The notes beneath the pieces were generated by a model, which did not search any database, was not told the DNA's origin, and saw only the letters and a program-made list of their open reading frames with translations. From positions 1 through 39,262 of the forward strand of contig NZ_JAHFRY010000023.1 of NCBI RefSeq assembly GCF_023266035.1: DNA of 39,262 nt. The letters run 5' to 3'. How positions within the stretch are numbered: the stretch's first letter is position 1; each line of letters starts with the position of its first letter. Below, piece by piece: positions 15,234 to 24,091 of this stretch. This DNA is from Nevskia sp. GTDB taxonomy: Bacteria; Pseudomonadota; Gammaproteobacteria; Nevskiales; Nevskiaceae. Both the position numbers and the translations under genes were made by a program.

Positions 15234-15713
15234 ATGACTTCGAACCCGCCCGCCGACACCGTGAACGACCCGCTCAACGAGCCACGTCTGAAACAGCGCG
15301 CCGCCTACGGCCACTGGATCCACGAGCACGTGCGCTGGTCCGACACCGACATGGCCGGCCATGCCAACAACCTGGCCTTCGCCGCCTTCGCCGAAACCGG
15401 CCGCGCCATCCTGCTGCGCCGCTTCATGGCGCCGGATGCCGATCCGCGGGCGTTGCTGGTGCTCGCCGAATTCCGCATCAAGTATCTGAGCGAAGCCTAC
15501 TGGCCGTCCGCGGTCGAGGTCGGCACTGGCGTGTCGACCATCGGTACCCGCTCCTGCCGCATGGTCCAAGGCCTGTTCATCGCCGAGCAGTGCATCGCGG
15601 TCGCCGAATCGGTGCTGGTGATGATCGACGAAAGCACGCGCCGTTCCGCCGACATTCCCCCGGCAGTCCGCAGCCTGCTGGAGACGTTCCGGATCGGGGA
15701 TTCCGTGGCCTGA
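15234..15713 (+). CDS. Acyl-CoA thioesterase, 4HBT hot-dog family
   Basis: A 159-residue hot-dog-fold protein starting 2 bp after the enoyl-CoA hydratase stop. The 4-hydroxybenzoyl-CoA thioesterase signature is RWSDTDMAGHANN (D-x-D-x-x-G-H-x-N), followed by a helix (FAAFAETGRAILLRRF) and strands with EFRIKYLSEAYWPS. Residues 1-25 look like a flexible extension. It would hydrolyse an acyl-CoA, releasing CoA from an intermediate or a dead-end thioester. The motif Asp is present, so activity is likely. It is the last gene of the rightward catabolic series. Confidence 0.9.
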   Translation: MTSNPPADTVNDPLNEPRLKQRAAYGHWIHEHVRWSDTDMAGHANNLAFAAFAETGRAILLRRFMAPDADPRALLVLAEFRIKYLSEAYWPSAVEVGTGVSTIGTRSCRMVQGLFIAEQCIAVAESVLVMIDESTRRSADIPPAVRSLLETFRIGDSVA

Positions 15714-15976
15714 TGCATTGAAACTCCATTCGATACTCGCAGGCGAATGACTCCAGTACCGCAACTGCAGGCTGGTAATCTGGACTACATCCGCTGTTCA
15801 AGGCGGGGTGTCGATACTCTGTCGCAAATGAGCGGATCTTCATTTTTCGGCCTGGCCGATAGACTAGTTTCCGTCTCATGACGGCGGGCTTCCCGGAGCG
15901 TGCCGCAGAGAGCGCCAGATTGTCGGTAAGCTCGCAGGGATGCATTGATCAGCAGATCATCTGGGGAGGGATACCC

Positions 15977-17798
15977 GTGTCAATTCGCTTCGTGTTCGCA
16001 TGTGTCGTTGCGGCTGTTCTGGCTGCCTGTGGTGGCGGTGGCGGAACCAGCATTTCCGTGAGTCCGCGGGCGATCACCTTTTAGGCAATACAGGGCGATG
16101 CGGCGCCCCTGCCTGTCGATATCACTGTCTCGTTTTCGGGTGATGGCGTGTTGGTGGGTTACGCGCCGGGCGTGCCTCAGCCCAATTAGCTGACCATCAC
16201 CGACTCGGTGTCGGGGGGATCGCAGGTTCTGCCAGTGACTCTGAGCACGCAGGCCGCAAGGCTGGTCGTGAGTCCGTCGACCGTCTCTTTCAGCATCAAC
16301 TCGACAACGCCAGCATCGGCACTGCAGACCAGCGTCACGGTCAGCGACGAGCTCGGCGGGTCGACGGCCTCGCAGTCGGTGCAATGGTCACTGGCCTCGA
16401 TCGACGTGCCGTGGCTGCAGTGGACTCCAGCCGCGGGGCGTATCGTCGCCATTCGCACAGGCGGTGCTGAGCATCGTTCCGGCGCAGATCTCATCCCTTC
16501 CCGCCGGCAGCTACTCCGGCAACGTGACCCTGAACTACCGCAATTCGGACACCAGCAGCGGTACGTTGACTGTGCCGGTGACGATGAACCTGCAGCTGCC
16601 GCTGATGCAGACGGTGAGCTACTACGTGGCGACCGCGAATGTGGCTGGGCGGGTCAAGCTGCGCGGCCAGAATCTCGATCTCGCCAGTGGCAGCCCGGCC
16701 TTGTTCGGAGCCACGGCGGCCACGCGCACGGCAGTGGATGATCCAACTCAGGCCAGCGTCTCCTTCCCGGGCCTGGCTGCCGGCACCTATCACGTCCAGT
16801 TCCAGAATACGGCGGGCGTGTCGCGTGGCTCGGCCAACTTGCTGGTGCAGGCCGCGCAGACCATGAGCTACCAGGCAATCAACGCACCGAGCCTGCGCAA
16901 GCGCCTGATCGTCGACGCGGAACGCCAGGCGCTCTACGCCGTGAACACGACTGACCAGGAGCTCGAGATCTATCGCTATTCCGGCGGCACCTGGACAACG
17001 GATTCGCCTCTGGTCACTCCGAACTTCGAGGATGCGACACTCTCGCCGGATGGCAAGGTGCTGGTCGGAGCTTCCGATAACTCGATGCTGGAGATCGATC
17101 TGACTCAGGCCAGCCTGCGCGCGCAGTTGACGGCGGCGAATCCCGACGCCTTCTGCGGCGGGTACCTGAATCATGTGGAAATGGGCAATGACGGCAAGTA
17201 CTTCGTCATCTACAACTACAAGCAGTGCAGTGGCTTTTCGCCTTCGTACCTCTATGACTTCCAGCTCAAGACGCTGGACGGCGCGGGCGCCTATCCGAGC
17301 AACTACTTCTACAACGGCTTGACTGGTGGCGCAGCCGACGGCAGCCGGATCTATATCGGCAGTAACGGCGTATCGCCTGCGCAGCCGGTCTCGTTCTTCA
17401 ACACCTTTGGCGGCACGCTGGCTGCGACCGGAACCAATAACAATCTGTTCGCGGTATCGGTGAGCCGAGACGCCAGCCGCGTGATCCTGCAGCAGACGTC
17501 GGTCTACAGTGCCGGCCTGATCCTGCTCGGCAATATTCCGACCACCGGCTCGTCCGTGGTCTCGCCGGATGGCACGCGCGCTTATGCCTTCGCCAACGCG
17601 AGCGGGTCCACTCTGGAGATCTACGACCTGACTGCGCCGCTGGCAGCCGGCGCGAACTACCCTCTGCTGCGCTCGATTGCGCTTGCCGACGATCCCGGCA
17701 GCACCTCCCTGCCCGGCGTGGTGCTCGCCGTATCGGCCGATGGCAAAACCGTGTTCATTTCGGGATCGAACAAGATTCTAGTGGTGCCGGTGCCCTAG
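15977..17798 (+). pseudogene. Outer-surface lipoprotein with Ig-like and beta-propeller domains, disrupted
   Basis: A GTG at 15977 behind GGGGAGGG starts a lipoprotein signal (FVFACVVAAVLAAC, lipobox LAAC, then GGGGG). The frame is then cut by TAG at 16082-16084 and again by TAG at 16186-16188. Between and after them the same frame continues as BACON/Ig-like beta sequence (LVVSPSTVSFSINST). Around 16435-16440 one extra base shifts the frame, and coding resumes as VSSPFAQAVLSIVPAQIS and runs to the stop at 17798. The last ~300 residues look like a YVTN/WD40-type propeller (SPDGKVLVGASD, SPDGTRAYAFA, SADGKTVFISG). Restored length would be about 606 residues. The long intact C-terminal frame suggests recent inactivation. 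Confidence 0.8.
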
Positions 17799-17811
17799 CC
17801 TTCAAGCCTGC

Positions 17812-17852
17812 CTTGATCGTCGGCACCACAAGCGATACTGCCGACGATCAAG
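17812..17852. terminator. Perfect 14-bp hairpin downstream of the lipoprotein pseudogene
   Basis: CTTGATCGTCGGCA (17812-17825) is exactly inverted by TGCCGACGATCAAG (17839-17852) with a 13-nt loop. It lies 13 bp after the lipoprotein stop. There is no T-run, so it is either a factor-assisted terminator or a structural repeat. Confidence 0.6.
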
Positions 17853-18208
17853 ACTCTCAGATCAAGGCGAAACGCTGCGCTGCCGGGCAAGCACTTCGAG
17901 CAGCCACTGCCGGCTGGGAACGCCCGCCTTGTACGGGCAGCGAACCCGGTACGGTTCGCCGGTGGGGCTGCTGTGGCTGGCCGCGAGTTCGATCTTGCGG
18001 CGCAGATGCGCCTGCGCTGTAGCCGCGTCGTGCCAGCTGCCGTTAGCGGTAAAGCTCGCAGCCCGAATTGCCGACCTCGGCTATCAAGCGACCTAGCCCG
18101 GTTCCGCGAACACGGAACCGGGTGCGATGGTGCAGAGAACCCCGGCTCGTCGCAACAGCACGGCGAACCAGGCTACCCGCTATGCCGAGCGCAGACCGGC
18201 GACGGCGA
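17853..18208. other. Intergenic stretch with an open reverse frame lacking a start codon
   Basis: No convincing complete gene is present. On the reverse strand a 73-codon frame is open from 18080 down to a TGA at 17862-17864. It reads like real protein (SWHDAATAQAHLRRKIELAA, EPYRVRCPYKAG, SRQWLLEVLARQR) but has no ATG, GTG or TTG and is preceded by an in-frame TAG (18081-18083). It may be the 3' remnant of a lost gene. The right part contains a separate hairpin. Confidence 0.35.
18097..18122 (-). terminator. 10-bp perfect hairpin downstream of pbpG
   Basis: CCCGGTTCCG (18097-18106) pairs perfectly with CGGAACCGGG (18113-18122) around a 6-nt loop. It lies 87 bp beyond the end of the leftward pbpG gene, a plausible place for a terminator, but no T-run follows. 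Confidence 0.45.
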
Positions 18209-19276
18209 TCAGGACGACGAGGCCGCCACCGAGGTGGCGATCGGTCCCGGCTGATTGGACGCCTTGGCTTCGAGTGCCAGCCGGCGGCGGACGCGCGCGG
18301 CATCGGCATAGCGCGTCAGGGTGCCGTCGGAATCGAGGAAGATCATCGCCAGACGGCGGCCTTCGACGGTGACGTGCATCACCAGGCAGCGGCCGGCCTC
18401 GTTGGTGAAGCCGGTTTTCTGCAGATCGATGTTCCAGTCGCCCGCGGCGCGCACCAGGCGATTGGTATTGCCGAAAGTCAGGGTACGACCATGGGTGTGC
18501 ACGGTGCTTTCCAGCTGCGTCGTGTGGCTACGCATCAGCGGCTGGGCGCGGGCGGCGATCAGCAGGCGATGCAAGTCACGCGCGGTCGACACGCTGCGGT
18601 TGGACAGGCCAGCCGGATCGGCGAAATGGGTCGAGGCCATGCCCAAGGTCTTGGCCTTCAGGTTCATCGCCGCGATGAAGGCTTCACGGCCGCCCGGATA
18701 GTTGCGGCTCAGCGCCATCGCCGCGCGATTCTCGGACGACATCAGCGCCAGCAGCAGCATCTCGTCGCGGGTCAGCTGGGAGCCGACAGCGAGCCGCGAA
18801 TAGGTGTGCTTTTCAGTATCGACGTCGGCGCTGCTGATCTCCAGCACCTCATCCATCGGCAGCTTAGCGTCGATCACCACCAGGCCGGTCATCAGCTTGG
18901 TCAGCGATGCGATCGGCAGCACCATGTCCGGATTCTTCAGCGCCACTGCTTCGCCGCTGTCTTCGTCGATGACCAGCGCTGCGTTCGACTTCAACACCAG
19001 ATCGCTAGTCGCGGCCCTGGCCTTGGCTTTGGCAACGGCCTTGCGCTTGGCGGGAGCGACGGTCGGGCGGCCTTTCGCAGCAGGCTTCGACGAAACCTTG
19101 GCCGAAGCTTTTGCTGGAGCCTTCGATTGAGCCTTCGACTGCGGCGCTTTCGCGCGCTCTGCGGCGGTAGCGGCCTGGGCCGGAATCGCGCAGGCAGCCC
19201 AGATCAGCGGCAGGACCAGAATGAGCCCGAGAGCAAGCTTGCGCGGCGCCGGCCGGGCGGAGGAAAGAGTGTTCAC
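18209..19276 (-). CDS. pbpG: D-alanyl-D-alanine endopeptidase (PBP7-type)
   Basis: A low-molecular-weight penicillin-binding protein of about 355 residues counted from the GTG at 19276, which gives a clean signal peptide (RKLALGLILVLPLIWAACAIPAQA). A TTG at 19315 would add 13 residues. The serine-peptidase motifs are S-L-T-K at 124-127 (catalytic Ser124), S-E-N at 181-183 and K-T-G at 287-289. The surrounding sequence (SSENRAAMALSRNYPGG, KTGFTNEAGRCLVM) closely matches E. coli PbpG from memory. It cleaves D-Ala-mDAP cross-links in the periplasm. Unusual is a ~50-residue Lys/Ala/Pro linker (about 37-90) between the signal peptide and the catalytic domain, which may bind or cross the cell wall. 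Confidence 0.93.
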   Translation of the reverse strand: MNTLSSARPAPRKLALGLILVLPLIWAACAIPAQAATAAERAKAPQSKAQSKAPAKASAKVSSKPAAKGRPTVAPAKRKAVAKAKARAATSDLVLKSNAALVIDEDSGEAVALKNPDMVLPIASLTKLMTGLVVIDAKLPMDEVLEISSADVDTEKHTYSRLAVGSQLTRDEMLLLALMSSENRAAMALSRNYPGGREAFIAAMNLKAKTLGMASTHFADPAGLSNRSVSTARDLHRLLIAARAQPLMRSHTTQLESTVHTHGRTLTFGNTNRLVRAAGDWNIDLQKTGFTNEAGRCLVMHVTVEGRRLAMIFLDSDGTLTRYADAARVRRRLALEAKASNQPGPIATSVAASSS

Positions 19277-19377
19277 TAGGGGATTAAGACCTGAGCCTAG
19301 GTTGATGATTCGCAAACCTTATCAACTTGAGAGGCTGCTTGTCTTTTACGTTGGTGCGCCGATCGCTGCCGTGTGTC

Positions 19378-19408
19378 GGCCGCCAGCCCCGTGAAGATGC
19401 TGGCGGCC
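19378..19408 (-). terminator. 10-bp perfect hairpin downstream of the PQQ dehydrogenase
   Basis: GGCCGCCAGC (19378-19387) pairs with GCTGGCGGCC (19399-19408) around an 11-nt loop, 26 bp past the stop of the leftward dehydrogenase gene. The position fits a terminator; the T-run is missing. Confidence 0.5.
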
Positions 19409-19434
19409 TTGCGGCAGAGCAATTTCGAATAGGC

Positions 19435-21627
19435 CTACTTGGCGCTGGCAGCACCCTCGACCGAGCTGCCGAGCGCCTGTTTCAGGTCGTGCGAGCGCTC
19501 GATGATGTACTGGTGGATCGCCTCGACCTCTTCCGGATTGAAGCGGCCGGCGAACGACGGCATACCGCGATCCGACTTCGCACCGGCGACGATGCCGGCG
19601 AAGATCGCGTGCTTTTCAGGCGTCAGGTAGCGCAGATCGGGAATGATGCCGCCGCCGACGGCGTTGAGGCCGTGGCACTGCGCGCAGTTGCCAATGAACA
19701 GCTCGGCGCCACGGGCCAGCGTCTTCGCGTCGGCTTTCAATTCCTGCAGTTCCGGCAAGGGCACGGCTTCGTTCTTCGGCGCCGGCAGGCTCGCGGTACC
19801 GCCGATCTTGAAGGTCAGCACCCGCGCTTCCGGACGAACCTTGGCGTAGTTCGAGATGGCGCCGCCGATCAGCGGGAACACGCCGCCCCAGCCAGCCATC
19901 ACGGTGACGTACTGCTCGCCATCGACTTCATAGCTCATCGGCCCGGCCATGACGCCGGAATTGGCCGGCGATTCCCAGAGCTTCTCGCCCTTGTCCGCCG
20001 AGTAGGCAACGACGCGGCCATCGGCCGTGCCCTGGAACACCAGATTGCCAGCCGTCGCCAGCGTGCCGCCGTTCCAGATGTTGGTGTAGGGCTGGCTCCA
20101 GACCTGCTTCTGGGCAACCGGATCCCAGGCGATCAACCGGCCCTTCAGCGACGCGGCGATCTGCTCGACGACCTTGGGATCGGCCGGGATCGGCAGATCG
20201 CCACCGATGTTCCAGACGCCTTCGCGGTTGTCGAAGCCGGCCCCGTCGGCAACCACCTTGTGCGGCGCCATCATCGAAGCCACTTCCTGCGCCGGGATGT
20301 AGACCAGGCCGGTCTTCGGGCTGAACGACATCGGCTGCCAGTTGTGCGCGCCGAACGGGCCCGGGGCGACGACCTTCGCCTCCTTGCTCCAGTCAGCAAC
20401 CTTCTGATCGACCACCGGCCGGCCGGTCTTCAGATCGACGTGCGTGGCCCAAGTGGTGGGCGCGAATTTCTCGGCCGACAGCAGCTTGCCGTCCTTGCGA
20501 TCAAGCACATAGAAGAAGCCGTTCTTCGGCGCATGCAGCAGCACTTTGCGCAGCTGGCCGTCGAGGGTGATATCGGCCAGGATGATGTTGGCGCAGGCGT
20601 CGTAGTCCCAGTTGTCATTCGGCGTTTCCTGGTAGTGCCAGGCGTACTCGCCGGTCTCGGCCTTGACCGCGACGATCGACGAGATGAACAGGTTGTCGCC
20701 GTTCGGCTCGTCGCGTTCCAGCTTGTTCCAGGACACGCCGTTGCCGGTGCCGAAATAGATCAGATCGGTCTCCGGGTCATAGGCGATGGTGTTCCAGACG
20801 GTGCCGCCGCCTCCCTGCTTCCAGTACTGCTTGCCGGTCCAGGTCTTGCGCGCCAGGGTGAGCGCCGGGCTTTCGTCCGGCTTCGCCGGATCACCCGGCA
20901 CGGTGTAGAAGCGCCAGGCCAGCTTGCCGGTGGCAGTGTCGAAGGCGGAGATGTAGCCGCGGGCGTTGTACTCGGCACCACCGCTGCCGACCAGCACCAG
21001 GTTCTTGACCAGCAGCGGCGCGCCGGTCAGCGCGAAGGTGCGGCCGGAACCGTCCTTGGCATCGACTTCCCAGGCCTTGGTGCCGTCCTTGGCGTTGATC
21101 GCGATGACTCTGCCATCGAAGGCAGCGACATAGACCTTGCCCTGACCGATCGCCACACCACGATTGACCACGTCGCAGCAGGCATTGCCGGACTTCGAGC
21201 GCTGCACCTCGGGGTCGTACTTCCACAGCTGCTCACCGGTCTTGGCGTTGATCGCGTAGACGATGCTGTAGGCGCCGGTGGTGTACATCACGCCGTCGAC
21301 GACCACGGGCGTGGCTTCGGCGCCACGGTCGATATCGACCTTGTAGCTCCAGGCCAGACCCAGCTTGGCGACGTTGCCGGCGTTGACCTTCTCCAGCGGG
21401 CTGTAGCGCTGTTCGTTGTAGGTGCGGCCGGTGCTCAGCCAGTTGCCGGGCTCGCTGTCGCCTGCGGCGATGCGTGCAGTGTCGACCAGCTTCGGCTCCG
21501 CTGCAGGCGCGGCTGCCGGCGCCGATGTGTTGCGCTGGCAGCCAACGTTGAATGCGACGAGGCCGACGAGGGCCAGCTTCGGCAAGGCCAGTTTCAGCAA
21601 AAGATTGCGCAGGAAGATGTTGTTCAT
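19435..21627 (-). CDS. PQQ-dependent quinohaemoprotein alcohol dehydrogenase
   Basis: A 730-residue enzyme from ATG 21627; the open frame extends upstream without a better start. The N-terminus is an export signal ending in FNVGC30, possibly a lipoprotein with an atypical -3 residue. The eight-bladed PQQ propeller carries the vicinal disulfide pair C150-C151 (GNACCDVV), the catalytic-Asp region NDNWDYD (339-343) and repeated W-docking motifs (GEQLWKYDPE, GTKAWEVDA). The C-terminal cytochrome c domain has CAQCH (C648, C651, H652) and the likely axial Met689 (GMPSF). It oxidises alcohols or aldehydes in the periplasm and passes electrons through its own haem. No PQQ-synthesis gene is near. The opposite strand stays open over the whole gene; that is a GC-bias shadow. 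Confidence 0.94.
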   Translation of the reverse strand: MNNIFLRNLLLKLALPKLALVGLVAFNVGCQRNTSAPAAAPAAEPKLVDTARIAAGDSEPGNWLSTGRTYNEQRYSPLEKVNAGNVAKLGLAWSYKVDIDRGAEATPVVVDGVMYTTGAYSIVYAINAKTGEQLWKYDPEVQRSKSGNACCDVVNRGVAIGQGKVYVAAFDGRVIAINAKDGTKAWEVDAKDGSGRTFALTGAPLLVKNLVLVGSGGAEYNARGYISAFDTATGKLAWRFYTVPGDPAKPDESPALTLARKTWTGKQYWKQGGGGTVWNTIAYDPETDLIYFGTGNGVSWNKLERDEPNGDNLFISSIVAVKAETGEYAWHYQETPNDNWDYDACANIILADITLDGQLRKVLLHAPKNGFFYVLDRKDGKLLSAEKFAPTTWATHVDLKTGRPVVDQKVADWSKEAKVVAPGPFGAHNWQPMSFSPKTGLVYIPAQEVASMMAPHKVVADGAGFDNREGVWNIGGDLPIPADPKVVEQIAASLKGRLIAWDPVAQKQVWSQPYTNIWNGGTLATAGNLVFQGTADGRVVAYSADKGEKLWESPANSGVMAGPMSYEVDGEQYVTVMAGWGGVFPLIGGAISNYAKVRPEARVLTFKIGGTASLPAPKNEAVPLPELQELKADAKTLARGAELFIGNCAQCHGLNAVGGGIIPDLRYLTPEKHAIFAGIVAGAKSDRGMPSFAGRFNPEEVEAIHQYIIERSHDLKQALGSSVEGAASAK

Positions 21628-21762
21628 CGTGAGGCGAGTTTGGGTCCGAGGAGATCGAGCGGCAGGGCCGCGAGCAACGAGATTATCGCAGTGCGGAACA
21701 GCGGGCCCAAGGCGGACGCGCACCTATCATCCTTGACGAAACAGCAAGAGAATTCAGTGACC

Positions 21763-24009
21763 TCAGGCGATCGAAGCGCGCCTGGCGCGCTCCCTGCCCG
21801 ACCCGTACAACACCGCCACCAGCAGCGCATACGGCAGCACCGACAACAGGTCCGCGTGGCTGCCTTCGAAGAACGGATTGTGGGCTGTCGACCAGTCGGT
21901 GATGAAGGTATCGAAGTCGCTCAGCACGCCGGCGGTGAAGGCGATGATGATGCCGGCCAGGGCACCGCCGGCGATGTAGCCGGAGGCCATCAGCACACCC
22001 GGGCTGCGGTCCCCCGCTGCGCTCTGTTCCTCGGCGGTGGCGTTGCGGTGTTCGGCCTGCCGGTTGCGGCGGCGATCGACCGCCCAGCGAACCAGACCGC
22101 CGACGAAGATCGGCATCGACGACGACAGCGGCAGATAGACGCCGACCGCGAACGCCAGCGACGGCACGCCGGACATTTCCAGTACCAGGGCAATCATCAC
22201 CCCGAACAGCACCAGCGCCCAGGGCAGCTGCCGATTGAGAATGCCCTTGATGATGTAGGACATCAGCACTGCTTTCGGCGCGTCGTACTTGCGCACTTCG
22301 CTGCCATCCGGCCGCTGCTTGTAGGCGCCGTTGATGCCCGGATCGACCAGGTAAACGACCTTGCCGTCGTCATCGACCAAGTACTTGCCGGCTGGGCCGC
22401 CGGCGAGATCGGTCTTGTGCCAGACCCGATAGCGATGGTCATCCTGCGCGGCCTGCGGGCCTTGCAGGATCGCGGTCTCGGTGAGCTTTGCAGCGTCGGT
22501 GCTCAAGCCCGGCGCCACCTGCGCGATCGGCACGTAGACGGTAGCGGCATCGTTGAGCTTGATCAGGATCGGCCCGAGCATCAGCGCCGAAGCCAGCGCG
22601 CCGAACAGGATCGCGTACTGCTGCAGGCGCGGCGTGCCGCCGACCAGATAGCCGGTCTTCAGATCCTGCGAGGTGGTGCCGGCGTTGCTGGACGCGATGC
22701 AGACGATCGCACCGACCGAAAGTGCTGTGACGTAGTACGGGCCGCCGGTCCAGCCGACCAGCAGGAAGATCAGGCAGGTGAACAGCAGGGTCGCCACGGT
22801 CATTCCGGAAATCGGATTGCTCGACGAACCGATCTCGCCGGTCAGCTGCGAGGACACGGTGGAGAACAGGAAGCCGAACACCAGGATCAGCAGCGCGCCG
22901 AGCAGGTTCATCTGCAGCGGCGTGGCCAGCATGATGGCGACGACCAGCAGCAGCGAGCCGATCAGCACCCATTTCATCGGGATGTCCTGATCGGTGCGCT
23001 TGCCGTTCTGGCCGACACCGGCGCCGCTGAAGCTCCGCAGCGCGTCGTGCAGGCTGTGCCAGATCATCGGCAGCGCCCTGATCAGGCTGACGATGCCACC
23101 GGCCGCCACCGCGCCGGCGCCGATGTACAGCACGTAGGCCCCGCGGATGTCGTCCGGGCTCATGTCCCGGATCAGCTTGACGCCAGGGGCCAGCGGCACG
23201 GTCAGCGCATCGCCGAAGAAGGCGATCATCGGGATCAGCAGCAGATAGGCCAGCACACCGCCGGCACACATCAGCGCAGCGATCCGCGGCCCGATGATGT
23301 AGCCGACGCCGAGCAATTCAGGGGAGATCTCGCAGCTGATCGAGCCCGCCTTCAGCGGCGCGCCGAAGACCTGCTCCGGCACATCCTTCCAGCCCTTGAA
23401 GGCGACGTTCAGCGCCTTGTACAGCAGGCCGATGCCGAAGCCCGCGAAGATGATTCCGGCTCGGCTGGCGTTGGCGCTGCTGTCATCAATGCTGCCCTTC
23501 GATAACTCTGCAGCCTTCAGCACTTCGGCGCAGGCGGTGCCTTCTGGATACTTCAGCGTCTCGTGCTGGGAGACGATCAAGCTGCGCCGCAGCGGGATCA
23601 TCATCAGGATGCCGAGCAGCCCGCCGAGCACGCCGACCAACAGGACGCGCAGGATGTCGAGATCGAAGCCGAGGATCAGGATCGCCGGCAGGGTCACGCC
23701 CAGACCGAAAGCGATCGATTCGCCGGCCGAGCCGGCGGTCTGGACGATGTTGTTTTCGAGGATCGTCGAATCACGGCCGCCGGCTTTCGAAACCAGGCGG
23801 AACAGGGTGATCGCGATCACCGCCACCGGGATCGAGGCACTGACCGTCAGCCCGACCTTGAGCACCAGATACAGCGAGGAAGCGCCGAAAACCATGCCGA
23901 GCAAGGTGCCGAGCACCACGGCGCGCACCGTGAACTCGGCGATCTGCCGGTCTGCCGCGATGAAAGGCTCGGGGGCTGTCGCTGGAACCTTGTCGGGCAG
24001 GCTGGACAC
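21763..24009 (-). CDS. OPT family oligopeptide/metal-complex transporter
   Basis: A polytopic membrane protein of 748 residues from the GTG at 24009, which has GGAG about 10 nt upstream. The longer open frame overlaps the divergent helicase gene and is rejected. OPT marks include a first helix after EFTVRAVVLGTLLGMVFGASSLYLVLKVG..., PVAVIAI, NNIVQTAGSAGESIA, LKYPEGTACAEVL and GYIAGGALAGIII. Many TM segments are visible (about 14-16). A soluble loop with DPGINGAYKQRPDG lies in the C-terminal half. OPT proteins import oligopeptides or metal chelates using the proton gradient; the specificity cannot be read here. It shares an 82-bp divergent gap with the helicase gene. Confidence 0.93.
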   Translation of the reverse strand: MSSLPDKVPATAPEPFIAADRQIAEFTVRAVVLGTLLGMVFGASSLYLVLKVGLTVSASIPVAVIAITLFRLVSKAGGRDSTILENNIVQTAGSAGESIAFGLGVTLPAILILGFDLDILRVLLVGVLGGLLGILMMIPLRRSLIVSQHETLKYPEGTACAEVLKAAELSKGSIDDSSANASRAGIIFAGFGIGLLYKALNVAFKGWKDVPEQVFGAPLKAGSISCEISPELLGVGYIIGPRIAALMCAGGVLAYLLLIPMIAFFGDALTVPLAPGVKLIRDMSPDDIRGAYVLYIGAGAVAAGGIVSLIRALPMIWHSLHDALRSFSGAGVGQNGKRTDQDIPMKWVLIGSLLLVVAIMLATPLQMNLLGALLILVFGFLFSTVSSQLTGEIGSSSNPISGMTVATLLFTCLIFLLVGWTGGPYYVTALSVGAIVCIASSNAGTTSQDLKTGYLVGGTPRLQQYAILFGALASALMLGPILIKLNDAATVYVPIAQVAPGLSTDAAKLTETAILQGPQAAQDDHRYRVWHKTDLAGGPAGKYLVDDDGKVVYLVDPGINGAYKQRPDGSEVRKYDAPKAVLMSYIIKGILNRQLPWALVLFGVMIALVLEMSGVPSLAFAVGVYLPLSSSMPIFVGGLVRWAVDRRRNRQAEHRNATAEEQSAAGDRSPGVLMASGYIAGGALAGIIIAFTAGVLSDFDTFITDWSTAHNPFFEGSHADLLSVLPYALLVAVLYGSGRERARRASIA

Positions 24010-24091
24010 TGAATGGAACTCCGATTCTGGGGGCGAGACCGGGTGAGCAAATGACGCGCCATCCGATCCATCCCGGCAGAATGCCGCAGCC

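Noticed and set aside
16082-16188. Stop-codon readthrough or TAG recoding in the lipoprotein gene
   Set aside because: The gene also has a one-base frameshift, and no sign of a recoding system is present; simple decay explains all three lesions.
19327-23505. A 1392-codon open frame on the plus strand
   Set aside because: It lies antisense to the PQQ dehydrogenase and OPT transporter genes, whose motifs are clear. The translation is rich in Arg, Ala, Gly and His with no domain, as expected for a GC-bias shadow.
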